Source: an uncultured Candidatus Saccharibacteria bacterium (GTDB lineage Bacteria; Patescibacteria; Saccharimonadia; Saccharimonadales; CAMLKC01). From it: DNA of 40,598 bases. The notes beneath the pieces are model-generated. The model saw only the letters and a program-made list of their open reading frames with translations. It made no database searches and was not told the origin of the DNA. The position numbers and the translations under genes are program-made. The stretch is from the NCBI GenBank assembly GCA_946479025.1, contig CAMLDM010000005.1:1-40598 (forward strand). The letters run 5' to 3'. Below, in pieces: positions 32,229 through 39,304 of the stretch (the first letter of the stretch is position 1; every line of letters starts with the position of its first letter).

Positions 32229-33265
32229 TAGTAGTTTTCGTGGTGACGCGCGCTGTAAAGACGGCGCACGATGCGTTCGCCGATACGCGTCCATAATTTG
32301 TAGGCAAGCGGTTTCACGATGACGTCGTACGCACCCACGTAATCAGTCACTTCTTTGTTGAAGCTGGTTTTGAAGCGCCCGATACCGTAATACGGGTGGT
32401 CGGGGTTGTTGATCTGGTCGCTCGGTGGCGCTCCGCAGAGGTCGTGAATTTTTGAGCCTTTGGATTTGGCCCACTGTATGACATGCCACTGCAAAAGGTG
32501 ACTTGCGCCGTAGGCTGTGCGCTTGCGGATCGAGGCGCCGTCTTTGTAGGTACTTTTTTCACCGAAGGTGATGGCAAACGCGCTGGCGACTACTTGGCCT
32601 TCAAAATAAGCAAAGAAAAGTTGGCCGAGACCGGATTTTGCGTAGCGCTGCCAGAATAACTTGTAGTAATTATAACTACGAATATTAAACGATCCGGCGG
32701 CCGTTTCAAAAAGCAGATTGTACATAAGCTGGCAGTTTTCTTCGCTTGCTTCCATCTGTTTTACAGCGACACCGTCGCGCTCGGCCCGGCGTATGGCGTG
32801 GCGCCCCTTTTGGTTGAGGTTCGCCATAACGGTTTCGAGATCCTCGGAAATATCGAGCAGCACGGTAGAAAAATTCGGCTGGATCGGCTGGACGCGGGCT
32901 AGCTTCAGCTTCATGAGGTCAATGAGGGCCTCGTCTTTTTTAATGATTTCAGGTTCGATCTTTATGGCAAACACATTATTTTTGGCCGCGAAGTTTTTAA
33001 GATCAGGCAACAGATCATCGAGAAGTCTGATGCTGGTGATACCTGGGCCTTTCGGCGCGTACCAGATCTTCCCCAAGCCAAAAACGTACTTCTCAAGCAA
33101 AGTAATGGCGATTTCGCCCGCAAAAACAAACTGTGGCGTCCAACCGCCCAGTTTTTTCTGTTCGGCCAGCTCGTAGCCTTGGAAGACATTTCCACCGTCC
33201 GGGTTGGCAAGAATGTGGCGGTTCCACTCGGCTTTTTCTTCTTTGGTGGCAAATCGTACGGACAT
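32225..33265 (-). CDS. FemAB-type peptidoglycan bridge aminoacyltransferase, copy 2
   Basis: A 346-residue FemABX-family enzyme. It opens with W N.HILANPDGGNVFQGYELAEQKKLGGW, the usual first motif. The second half carries FETAAGSFNIRSYNYYKLFW, FFAYFEGQVVASAFAI, the GASIRKRTAYGASHLLQWHV signature, IHDLCGAPP, and IGRFKTSFNKEVTDYVGAYD. TACAAT ends six bases before the ATG (leaderless type). It shares a 4-base tail overlap with murE, so the ligase and the bridge enzyme sit side by side. With copy 1 it may add successive bridge residues; order and substrate cannot be told. Confidence 0.9.
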   Translation of the reverse strand: MSVRFATKEEKAEWNRHILANPDGGNVFQGYELAEQKKLGGWTPQFVFAGEIAITLLEKYVFGLGKIWYAPKGPGITSIRLLDDLLPDLKNFAAKNNVFAIKIEPEIIKKDEALIDLMKLKLARVQPIQPNFSTVLLDISEDLETVMANLNQKGRHAIRRAERDGVAVKQMEASEENCQLMYNLLFETAAGSFNIRSYNYYKLFWQRYAKSGLGQLFFAYFEGQVVASAFAITFGEKSTYKDGASIRKRTAYGASHLLQWHVIQWAKSKGSKIHDLCGAPPSDQINNPDHPYYGIGRFKTSFNKEVTDYVGAYDVIVKPLAYKLWTRIGERIVRRLYSARHHENYY

Positions 33266-33302
33266 ACCTATATTGTAACCGAAAACGACTAAATAAGATC
33301 AA

Positions 33303-33346
33303 CCCGGTGGTGACGGAGGCTTCACGGCCTCAACGTCACCTCCGGG
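33303..33346 (-). terminator. Large GC-rich hairpin directly after cassette b
   Basis: Arms CCCGG, GGTGACG and GAGGC pair with GCCTC, CGTCACC and CCGGG around the loop TTCACG, with one T-T mismatch and a two-base bulge. It begins at the base after the stop codon. The T run downstream is weak. Confidence 0.65.
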
Positions 33347-33619
33347 CTATTCCACAACCAGCATCTCAACACGGCCGTCGGGGGTGACGGTAATGGACGC
33401 CCATCCGCCAGATGCCTCCTGAGCCCGCACGGCGTAATCGTCGGGCAGTGGCTGAATCTGGTAAATGTGAAGTGAGAAGTTTCGGACCTCTCCGACGGCC
33501 TGGCCATCAACCTCGATTCCGTGTACCTCAAGCGGTGTGTGGTGCGCCTGCGCCGCGATCACCTTCGCCTCAAGTGCGGCAAAGGTGGGCGGGTTCAGCA
33601 GCACGTAGGTGCGCTGCAT
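33347..33619 (-). CDS. Small protein of unknown function, GC-rich cassette b
   Basis: A 90-residue protein of no recognised family, probably alpha/beta: TYVLLNPPTFAALEAKVIAAQAH, then beta-rich LEVHGIEVDG and GGWASITVTPDGRVEMLVVE. The start at 33619 has AAAGGAGG five bases upstream and is preferred over an in-frame ATG six codons earlier, which lies before that site. TATAAT lies about 30 bases upstream. Third positions are mostly G or C. A big hairpin follows at once. It shares layout, though not sequence, with the genes at 30463 and 37183. Confidence 0.68.
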   Translation of the reverse strand: MQRTYVLLNPPTFAALEAKVIAAQAHHTPLEVHGIEVDGQAVGEVRNFSLHIYQIQPLPDDYAVRAQEASGGWASITVTPDGRVEMLVVE

Positions 33620-33649
33620 GACTCCTCCTTTTGGCATAGGATATCTTTA

Positions 33650-34501
33650 TTATACGCCTGCGAGCTGGGTATGGTGGGATCGGACGGCTTTGTCGAGGTC
33701 GGGCTTTAGCTTGGAGAATATTGCCGTAGCCGTGTCGCGTGGTAGGTCGAGGCGACCCTCGAAATCCTCAAAATTGATGTGCGACCATATGATCGTATCG
33801 GGATTGCGGCCTTCAAGCCTCGCCTTTTCCTGGGCGTGTTTGGCGGATGTCGGGCTGGCTTTCACGTCGATCGGGACATTATTTACGGTGATGTCGCCAC
33901 CGAAACGATCCATCTCAGGGTCGATCTCATAATCGACTCCACCAGCAATGAGTACCTGCTCAGTTCCCATTTCGTTGCGTATGCCAATAATCGTCTCGCG
34001 AGCTTTTTTATAAAAATCGTCGGCCGTTTCCCGGCCATGGGCGGCTACGTGCATTTTCGTCATGAAGCCGAGCAGATCGTTAAAGCCGGTTTTGCCAAGC
34101 GGGCGTGCGCCAACGTTCATAACTTCGTGAAGTGTGTGATTGAACTCGGTGACGTCCTCTTTCTTGTGATAGAACTCTTGCCGTACATTTGGTGGCATTG
34201 AACGGGGGGTGCCATATCTATTGCGCAGTTCGTCTATCGCACGGCTGCCGCTATAAAACGAGTCGAGTTTGCCTACAAGCTTATAAAGATGGGCATCGAG
34301 ATCATGCTCGCCCTTTTCGTGCTCGAGCCGGCGGGATATGGAAAGTGCACCGCGGGCGATGGCGCGCTGCTGATGAGCGCGCCGCTCGGCTGGATCAAGG
34401 TTGCGGAAGTCTATTTTTGGCAGCGCGCCTAAAAACTCTGGATCGTTGCTGATCGCGCTGGTGAAACGGCGGGGGCTAAGGAGTGATTCGTGTGTTTGCA
34501 T
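33650..34501 (-). CDS. Putative PD-(D/E)XK-like nuclease domain protein
   Basis: A 283-residue soluble protein. Residues 30-150 are helical and charged. The C-terminal half has GGVDYEIDPEMDRFGGDITV, then VPIDVKAS: Asp203 and Asp212-Val-Lys214 fit the D...(D/E)XK arrangement of that nuclease superfamily, on the two expected strands. No full family match is recognised. ATG 34501 is chosen: a longer open frame to 35008 crosses a TTGACT-17-TAAAAA promoter (34530-34558) and lies opposite another gene. Substrate unknown. The flanking genes show no restriction or toxin system. Confidence 0.6.
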   Translation of the reverse strand: MQTHESLLSPRRFTSAISNDPEFLGALPKIDFRNLDPAERRAHQQRAIARGALSISRRLEHEKGEHDLDAHLYKLVGKLDSFYSGSRAIDELRNRYGTPRSMPPNVRQEFYHKKEDVTEFNHTLHEVMNVGARPLGKTGFNDLLGFMTKMHVAAHGRETADDFYKKARETIIGIRNEMGTEQVLIAGGVDYEIDPEMDRFGGDITVNNVPIDVKASPTSAKHAQEKARLEGRNPDTIIWSHINFEDFEGRLDLPRDTATAIFSKLKPDLDKAVRSHHTQLAGV

Positions 34502-34529
34502 GGTTTGTTTTTGGAGGTTACTACTAATA

Positions 34530-34558
34530 TTTTTAGCATAAATACTACATAAAGTCAA
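34530..34558 (-). promoter_or_regulatory. Promoter of the nuclease-like gene
   Basis: TTGACT, a 17-base spacer and TAAAAA on the minus strand, about 30 bases before ATG 34501. No ribosome site follows. It is divergent from TACAAT (34583-34588), which lies seven bases before the ATG at 34596. Confidence 0.5.
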
Positions 34559-34595
34559 TGGTTGCCCCTGGTGACAAAATGATACAATAAGAACA

Positions 34596-35033
34596 ATGAG
34601 TGAAGAACTGATCAGCGCGTATGATATCCGTGGGACCGAGGAAACAGGGCTGACGGTTGAGTGCGCATGGAACGTGGGCAAGGCGCTAGCGGACTGGCTG
34701 CCGGCGGGCGGAGATGTGCTTGTGGCATATGGCTCGGCACAGGAACCGATTGCGCGTGCGGTTATTGAGGGTCTGCGATTGCAGGGGCGAAACGTAATAG
34801 ATGTTGTTGGTGGTGACAAAGAAGCGGCAAAGTCGCATGTTGCCAGCGAAGGGCTTGCCGGTGCGGCAGTTATCGGCTTTGACGAGCTTGCTAATATGAC
34901 GACAATCGAGCTGTACCAAGAAAACGCCAAACTTATCGACAGCGAAACGGGACTTAAGGAGATTCGGGAGGTCGTGATTGCTGGAAATTTTGTACCGGCG
35001 GCAACCAAGGGCGAACTGACGCACTTGGCGTGA
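34596..35033 (+). CDS. Isolated degenerate phosphohexomutase domain I protein
   Basis: A 145-residue protein that looks like only the first domain of phosphomannomutase/phosphoglucomutase. SAYDIRGTEETGLT matches the conserved opening, RAVIEGLRLQGRNVIDVVGG the middle, and ELYQENAKLIDSETGLKEIREVV the end of that domain. The GRD-R-SS segment is replaced by AYGSAQEP, and the active-site serine loop (TASHNP type) is absent. The other three domains are missing and no frameshifted remainder follows. It is a likely binding or regulatory relic, not an active mutase. Its -10 box is seven bases before the ATG. Confidence 0.65.
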   Translation: MSEELISAYDIRGTEETGLTVECAWNVGKALADWLPAGGDVLVAYGSAQEPIARAVIEGLRLQGRNVIDVVGGDKEAAKSHVASEGLAGAAVIGFDELANMTTIELYQENAKLIDSETGLKEIREVVIAGNFVPAATKGELTHLA

Positions 35034-35053
35034 CGTAAATTACAACAGAAAAA

Positions 35054-35080
35054 TTAGCACTCGCACCTTGCAAGTGCTAA
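35054..35080 (+). promoter_or_regulatory. CIRCE operator (HrcA binding site) of groESL
   Basis: TTAGCACTC, nine bases, AAGTGCTAA: the CIRCE inverted repeat with one mismatch in the second arm (A for G). It overlaps the -35 (TTGCAA, 35068-35073) of a promoter whose -10 is TACAAT at 35091-35096 with a 17-base spacer. HrcA bound here would block transcription until heat stress. The repeat is followed by a run of T, so it can also act as the terminator of the gene upstream. No hrcA gene lies in the window. Confidence 0.9.
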
Positions 35081-35128
35081 TTTTTTTATCTACAATGGAG
35101 TCACGAAATTAAATTACGGAGGAATTCT

Positions 35129-35392
35129 ATGAGTACACCGATAAAACCTCTGGCGGACCGCATTGTAGCAGTGCGCGAAGTGGCTGCAAGCAAGACCGCG
35201 AGCGGAATTTATTTGCCTGATAACGCCAAAGAAAAGCCGGTTCTAGCAAAGGTTGAGGCCGTTGGCCCTGCCGTAAAATCGCTCAAAGTCGGCGATAAAA
35301 TCATCTACAAAGAATATTCGACGACCGAGCTGAAAATCGACGGCACCGAGTACTTAATTGTTAAGGAAGAAGACGTCCTCGCGACGGTTTAG
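35129..35392 (+). CDS. groES: GroES co-chaperonin
   Basis: An 87-residue lid of the GroEL folding chamber. IKPLADRIVAVREVAASKTASGIYLPDNAKEKP contains the mobile loop, followed by KVGDKIIYKEYSTTELKIDGTEYLIVKEEDVLATV. It is slightly shorter than the usual 95-97 residues. GGAGG lies before the ATG, under the CIRCE-controlled promoter. groEL starts 13 bases after its stop. Confidence 0.97.
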   Translation: MSTPIKPLADRIVAVREVAASKTASGIYLPDNAKEKPVLAKVEAVGPAVKSLKVGDKIIYKEYSTTELKIDGTEYLIVKEEDVLATV

Positions 35393-35405
35393 GAGAAAAT
35401 CATTC

Positions 35406-37055
35406 ATGGCAAAGAAAGTTTTTTACGACGATGACGCCCGAACCCGCGTACTTGGCGGAGCGAAAGCGTTGTACGACGCAGTAAAGGTAACGTACGGACC
35501 AAAAGGCCGCAACGTGGTAATTGCCAAAGGTTACGGCGGACCAACGGTAACACACGACGGCGTAACGGTGGCGGAGAGCGTTGATCTGCCTGAGCAGGAC
35601 GACGAAACGCTGGGATACAAAGTCGGCGCCGAGCTTATTAAGCAGGCTGCGAGCAAGCTGAATAAGGTTGCGGGAGATGGTACGACGACCGTAACCGTGC
35701 TGACATACAATATTTTGAAAGAAGCCAACCGCCTGATTGCTGCCGGCCACAATCCGCAGGAACTGCGCAAAGGCATTGAAGCTGCTGGTGCGGAAGTGGT
35801 TGCAAAGCTTGAAACGCTGGCTGAAAGTGTTGAGGGCAAGAAAGACCGCGTAGCGGAAGTCGCGACGATCAGTGCCGGTGACGCAACTATCGGAAAACTC
35901 ATCGCCGACGTGATTGAAAAAGTCGGCAAGGACGGCGTGGTAACGGTAGAAGCTAGCCAAGGGCTTGAGCTTGAGGCGGAAGTGGTGGAAGGATTCTCAC
36001 TTGACCGCGGGTTTGTCAGTCAGTTCTTCGTAACCGACGTCAACCGCCAAGAGGCGGTCTATGAAAAGCCGGCGATCGTCATTACGGATAAAAAAATCAG
36101 CAGCGTGCAGGAATTTTTGCCGATGCTGGAAAAGCTGGCCCAGGCTGGTAAAAAAGATGTCGTGCTGATTGCCGACGAGGTTGAGGGCGAAGCGCTCAGT
36201 ATTCTGGTGCTTAACAAACTCAAGGGCGTTTTCAACACCGTCGCTGTTAAAGCTCCGGCCTTTGGCGACCGCCGCAAAGAGATTTTGCAGGACATCGCGA
36301 CACTTACCGGCGCAACCGTTGTGAGTGATGACCAGGCGCTCAGCTTTGAGACAGTTGGCCTTGAAGTTGTTGGTAGCGCGCGCAAGGTGATCGTTGGCAA
36401 AGACGAGACGACTATCATCGAAGGTGCTGGAAAGGCGGCCGACGTGAAAGCGCGGATCGCACAGATTTACGCGCAGGCTGAAAACGCGACCAGCGAATAC
36501 GACAAAGAGCAGTACGAAAAGCGCGGTGCGGCCCTTTCTGGCAAGGTTGCGGTCATTAAGGTGGGCGGCGCGACCGAAACCGAGATCGACGAGAAGAAGT
36601 TCCGCGTGGATGATGCTGTGGCGGCGACCAAGGCGGCTCTGGCCGACGGTATCGTGGCTGGTGGCGGCGTGACGCTTGTGAACCTTGCCGCTGGTATCAA
36701 AGCTGAGGGCTCAGATAGTATCAGTGCCGGGCGTCAGATTTTGAAAAACGCGCTGAAACAACCATTCCTCCAAATTACCGCCAATGCCGGACTCAACAGC
36801 GAGGCACTTTTGGCACAAGTTGAGGCGGGTAAGGTTGGGTTTGGTGTGAACGTGAACGCGCCGGAGAAGGGTTTGGTTGACGTGAAGAAAGATGGCGTTA
36901 TCGACCCGGCCCGCGTGACGCGCGAAGCGGTACAGAACGCGGTATCGATCGCTTCGACCGCTGCAACCATGGGTGCGCTCGTGGTAGACATCCCAGAGGC
37001 TGAAGCGCCGCAGATGCCAGCTGGTGGCGGCATGCCTGGCATGGGGATGATGTAA
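35406..37055 (+). CDS. groEL: GroEL chaperonin
   Basis: A 549-residue ATP-driven chaperonin subunit. KEVKVTYGPKGRNV-type opening (VKVTYGPKGRNVVI), the ATP-site motif GDGTTTVTVL, the apical EGFSLDRGFVSQFFVTD and VKAPAFGDRRKE, and the equatorial AATKAALADGIVAGGGV are all present. The C-terminus is the usual Gly/Met tail (AGGGMPGMGMM). ATG 35406 is chosen, with GGAGAAA upstream; a longer frame would overlap groES. Full length and intact. Confidence 0.98.
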   Translation: MAKKVFYDDDARTRVLGGAKALYDAVKVTYGPKGRNVVIAKGYGGPTVTHDGVTVAESVDLPEQDDETLGYKVGAELIKQAASKLNKVAGDGTTTVTVLTYNILKEANRLIAAGHNPQELRKGIEAAGAEVVAKLETLAESVEGKKDRVAEVATISAGDATIGKLIADVIEKVGKDGVVTVEASQGLELEAEVVEGFSLDRGFVSQFFVTDVNRQEAVYEKPAIVITDKKISSVQEFLPMLEKLAQAGKKDVVLIADEVEGEALSILVLNKLKGVFNTVAVKAPAFGDRRKEILQDIATLTGATVVSDDQALSFETVGLEVVGSARKVIVGKDETTIIEGAGKAADVKARIAQIYAQAENATSEYDKEQYEKRGAALSGKVAVIKVGGATETEIDEKKFRVDDAVAATKAALADGIVAGGGVTLVNLAAGIKAEGSDSISAGRQILKNALKQPFLQITANAGLNSEALLAQVEAGKVGFGVNVNAPEKGLVDVKKDGVIDPARVTREAVQNAVSIASTAATMGALVVDIPEAEAPQMPAGGGMPGMGMM

Positions 37056-37076
37056 TCCAACCCCACATCTGACTAG

Positions 37077-37106
37077 AAGGAGGCTCTCGTGCCGAGAGTC
37101 TCTTTT
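37077..37106 (+). terminator. Terminator of groESL
   Basis: Stem AGGCTCTCG/CGAGAGTCT (one G-U pair) with the tight loop TGC, extended by A/T pairs and ending in TCTTTT. Confidence 0.8.
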
Positions 37107-37182
37107 CTTGACGTATAAATAATAAATATGTCATTATAATACTTGCACATAATGTGTACGCAGCGGAGGAGAGGAGCAGAAC

Positions 37183-37473
37183 ATGCTCGTTCTGCAGATC
37201 GAAGGCGGCTACAGGCAGTTCTTCGACCGGGAGCCGGGCGATCACGTCACCGTCGCCTACGGACTGCCGGAGGCGAGGCAAGCCGGCGACCCCAAGGGCA
37301 GGCTGTGGACGATCCCGAACACCAGGAAAGAGGTGATGCAGATCCAAAACGTGAGTTACGACTATTACTCCAACGCAGGAAAGGTGGTACGACTCACGGG
37401 GACGATGAACGGCCTCGTCGTCAGGCTCTCGGCGTATACCGAATACCGGACGGCGATCGTCACGATCGACTGA
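37183..37473 (+). CDS. Small protein of unknown function, GC-rich cassette c
   Basis: A 96-residue protein of no recognised family, with an apparently all-beta pattern: MLVLQIEGGYRQFF, VTVAYGLPEA, EVMQIQNVSYDYYS, VVRLTGTMNGLVVRLSAYTE, then TAIVTID. Purine-rich GGAGGAGAGGAG lies before the ATG. TATAAT at 37135-37140 is a likely -10, with TTGACG farther upstream at a long 21-base spacing. Third positions are mostly G or C, in contrast to groEL beside it. A 10-base-pair GC hairpin follows the stop. It is the third example of the cassette layout in this window. Confidence 0.68.
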   Translation: MLVLQIEGGYRQFFDREPGDHVTVAYGLPEARQAGDPKGRLWTIPNTRKEVMQIQNVSYDYYSNAGKVVRLTGTMNGLVVRLSAYTEYRTAIVTID

Positions 37474-37497
37474 CCGCCTGAGGAGCCTCCTCCACCC

Positions 37498-37532
37498 GTG
37501 TGCCCCCGCGCTGTCGCAGTGTGGGGGCACAC
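37498..37532 (+). terminator. GC-rich hairpin after cassette c
   Basis: A perfect 10-base-pair stem GTGTGCCCCC/GGGGGCACAC with a 15-base loop, 25 bases after the stop. No T run follows, so it may protect the mRNA end and leave termination to the next hairpin. Confidence 0.55.
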
Positions 37533-37552
37533 CCTCACCAAGTTGATGTAAA

Positions 37553-37579
37553 AAAATACCCGGTTTTATCGGGTATTTT
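37553..37579 (+). terminator. Bidirectional terminator between cassette c and the acidic protein gene
   Basis: A 10-base-pair stem AAAATACCCG/CGGGTATTTT with loop GTTTTAT. A run of A before and of T after serve both strands. Confidence 0.85.
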
Positions 37580-37596
37580 CTTTAGAGCGAAGTAAT

Positions 37597-38070
37597 CTAC
37601 ACTGCAGGCTGTTGTGGACCAGCCAGATAATCAATTTCTTTGATTACGTCCAGAAGAGCCTGGGCGCGGCGGGCCTCGTCGGCGATGTTACGGGCAGCTT
37701 CGTGAGCTGGACCGATAAGTGACTTGTCGTCGGTGGAGCGAAGCAAAAGAAGGTACGTGTCGAACTTTTCTTCCGGGGAAACGTTGAGCTTGTCGACGAG
37801 CGGTCGGAGTTCGGTAAGGGCATCCTGCTTGATGGAGTCGAGGTCGCTGCTTCCACCCATCGAGGGCGCGACTATCGGACTCGACATGACAGGTGCAGCT
37901 ACTGGCTCGGGTGCCGGTGCGGCGGCGACTGGCGCCGCTTCTTCTGGAGCTTCAGGTTCTGGCGCTGGCGCCGCCGCAGCTTCTTCGGCCTGCTGGTTAA
38001 CGCCTGCGAGTACCTTGGCTAATTCCTGGTCGTCACTGATCGGTTGCTGACTTGTTGGTTGAATATCCAT
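37597..38070 (-). CDS. Pro/Ala/Glu-rich protein with a conserved-looking helical C-terminus
   Basis: A 157-residue protein with no signal peptide or membrane helix. Residues 20-85 are low complexity (Ala/Pro/Glu/Val, with APAPEPEAPEEAAP-type repeats). Residues about 88-150 are helical: IKQDALTELRPLVDKLNVSPEEKFDTYLLLLRSTDD, then AHEAARNIADEARRAQALLDVIKEIDYL. The start at 38070 has GAGGTG upstream; a longer reading would run into the repeat region. No family is recognised; a scaffold or interaction role is a guess from composition. Confidence 0.7.
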   Translation of the reverse strand: MDIQPTSQQPISDDQELAKVLAGVNQQAEEAAAAPAPEPEAPEEAAPVAAAPAPEPVAAPVMSSPIVAPSMGGSSDLDSIKQDALTELRPLVDKLNVSPEEKFDTYLLLLRSTDDKSLIGPAHEAARNIADEARRAQALLDVIKEIDYLAGPQQPAV

Positions 38071-38118
38071 GCCCACCTCAAATATAATTCTTATGCTTCT
38101 TTTACTAAAAAGTGTATC

Positions 38119-38216
38119 ATAGGAAGAGCAGATGAGTAAAGAAAATGAAACTCGTTCATTTTCTTTCGAATTGCGATTTCCTATATCGAAGATATAGGAA
38201 GAGCTATAGGAAGAGC
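38119..38216 (+). repeat. Leader region with three copies of an 11-mer and two perfect hairpins
   Basis: ATAGGAAGAGC occurs at 38119-38129 and again in a perfect tandem 12-mer TATAGGAAGAGC (38193-38204 and 38205-38216). A 12-base-pair hairpin with a 5-base loop lies at 38138-38166, and a 10-base-pair hairpin with loop GAA at 38178-38200. It precedes the isomerase gene and may be its mRNA leader, since TATCAT at 38115-38120 is a possible -10. Confidence 0.6.
38132..38197 (+). CDS. Possible 21-codon leader peptide
   Basis: ATG with AGGAAGAGC upstream opens a 21-residue reading, MSKENETRSFSFELRFPISK plus Ile, then TAG. Both perfect hairpins lie within or across it. It could be a translated leader controlling the isomerase gene or a chance reading. 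Confidence 0.25.
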   Translation: MSKENETRSFSFELRFPISKI

Positions 38217-38247
38217 AACGAATTCGCAAAGGCTAAACGGAGGTGGG

Positions 38248-39291
38248 ATGTTAGACGACGACAATGTAATACGGCAGCGCGACCCGGAGAACGCGCTGGG
38301 GGTTGCGGCCGAGCAGTATGCCCAGGCACGTTTTGCTGTGAACGTGGAACATCCGGAAAATGACGGACGACAAATTACACGCGTCGTTGTTGTGGGAATG
38401 GGCGGCTCGGCGCTGGCAGCACTGCTGGTAAAAGCGTGGCTGAAAAGCGAACTGACCGTGCCGTTTGAGGTGGTGCGGACGTACGAATTGCCGGAATATG
38501 TCGACTACAATACGCTGGTTATTGCCAGCAGCTACTCGGGGAACACCGAGGAAGCTTTGGCCGGTCTTACGAACGCCCGCAACAAATTTGCGCAGGTGGC
38601 GGTGATCGCGGATGGCGGTAAATTGATGGAAACGGCGCAGGCGCAAACCATCGCGAGTGTCAGGCTCCCTGCCGACCTGCAGCCGCGCATGGCGATGATC
38701 TACAACCTTCGCGCCTTGGTAGCGATGATGGCACACTTTGGCGTTACCAGTTACGACCGGTTCGCGGAAATTGCCGACCAGGCTGACTGGCTGGGAGAAC
38801 AGTCGCACAATTGGACGAGCGACGTTACGACGGATAAAAATTACGCCAAGCAGCTCGCACTTCTGAGTGTGGGCAAGACGCCGGTGTTTTATGCTGGAGC
38901 TTTGATGGCGCCGCTTGCCTACAAGTGGAAAATCAGCTGGAACGAAAATGCCAAAAACGTTTCGTTTTGGAATGAATATCCTGAATTTGATCACAATGAA
39001 TTTATCGGCTGGACCTCCCATCCGATCGAGAAGCCGTTCGCCGTTTTCAATCTTATAAGCAATTTTGAAAACCCGCGGATTTTAAAGCGTTTCGAGATAA
39101 GCGACCGGCTGCTCAGCGGCATGCGGCCGAAGGCGACGGATATAGACGTGCAGGGAAACAGCGTTATCGCGCAGCTCTTGTGGGGCTGCATCTTGGCCGA
39201 TTTCGTGAGTATTTACGTGGCGATATTGAACGGCGTTGATCCGACGCCGGTACCGCTGATCGAGAAGCTGAAAAAAGAACTCGCGGCCTGA
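38248..39291 (+). CDS. Bifunctional phosphoglucose/phosphomannose isomerase
   Basis: A 347-residue SIS-domain isomerase of the archaeal/bacterial PGI/PMI family, interconverting glucose-6-P or mannose-6-P with fructose-6-P. VVVGMGGSALAALLVKAWL and ASSYSGNTEEAL give the sugar-phosphate sites. The C-terminal domain carries WNEYPEFDHNEFIGW, a family hallmark with the catalytic Glu/His region. Length is typical. GGAGG lies four bases before the ATG. It supplies central sugar metabolism and sits next to a sugar-phosphatase-like HAD gene. Confidence 0.93.
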   Translation: MLDDDNVIRQRDPENALGVAAEQYAQARFAVNVEHPENDGRQITRVVVVGMGGSALAALLVKAWLKSELTVPFEVVRTYELPEYVDYNTLVIASSYSGNTEEALAGLTNARNKFAQVAVIADGGKLMETAQAQTIASVRLPADLQPRMAMIYNLRALVAMMAHFGVTSYDRFAEIADQADWLGEQSHNWTSDVTTDKNYAKQLALLSVGKTPVFYAGALMAPLAYKWKISWNENAKNVSFWNEYPEFDHNEFIGWTSHPIEKPFAVFNLISNFENPRILKRFEISDRLLSGMRPKATDIDVQGNSVIAQLLWGCILADFVSIYVAILNGVDPTPVPLIEKLKKELAA

Positions 39292-39304
39292 TATAGTTAT
39301 TTAT

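Noticed and set aside
34502..35008. N-terminal extension of the nuclease-like protein to 452 residues
   Set aside because: The extra 169 residues are Ser/Ala/Thr-rich shadow sequence opposite the gene at 34596 and cross the TTGACT-17-TAAAAA promoter.
36898..37530. 210-residue minus-strand reading from groEL across cassette c
   Set aside because: It spans the groEL end, a terminator and a separate gene unit; it arises only because cassette c is GC-rich and has few stops.
38119..38216. CRISPR array
   Set aside because: Only three short 11-12-base copies, two of them directly adjacent with no spacer, and no cas genes in the window.
38251..39021. 256-residue minus-strand reading opposite the isomerase gene
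   Set aside because: The plus strand encodes a well-recognised SIS isomerase; the minus reading is rich in Arg/His as expected for an antisense shadow.
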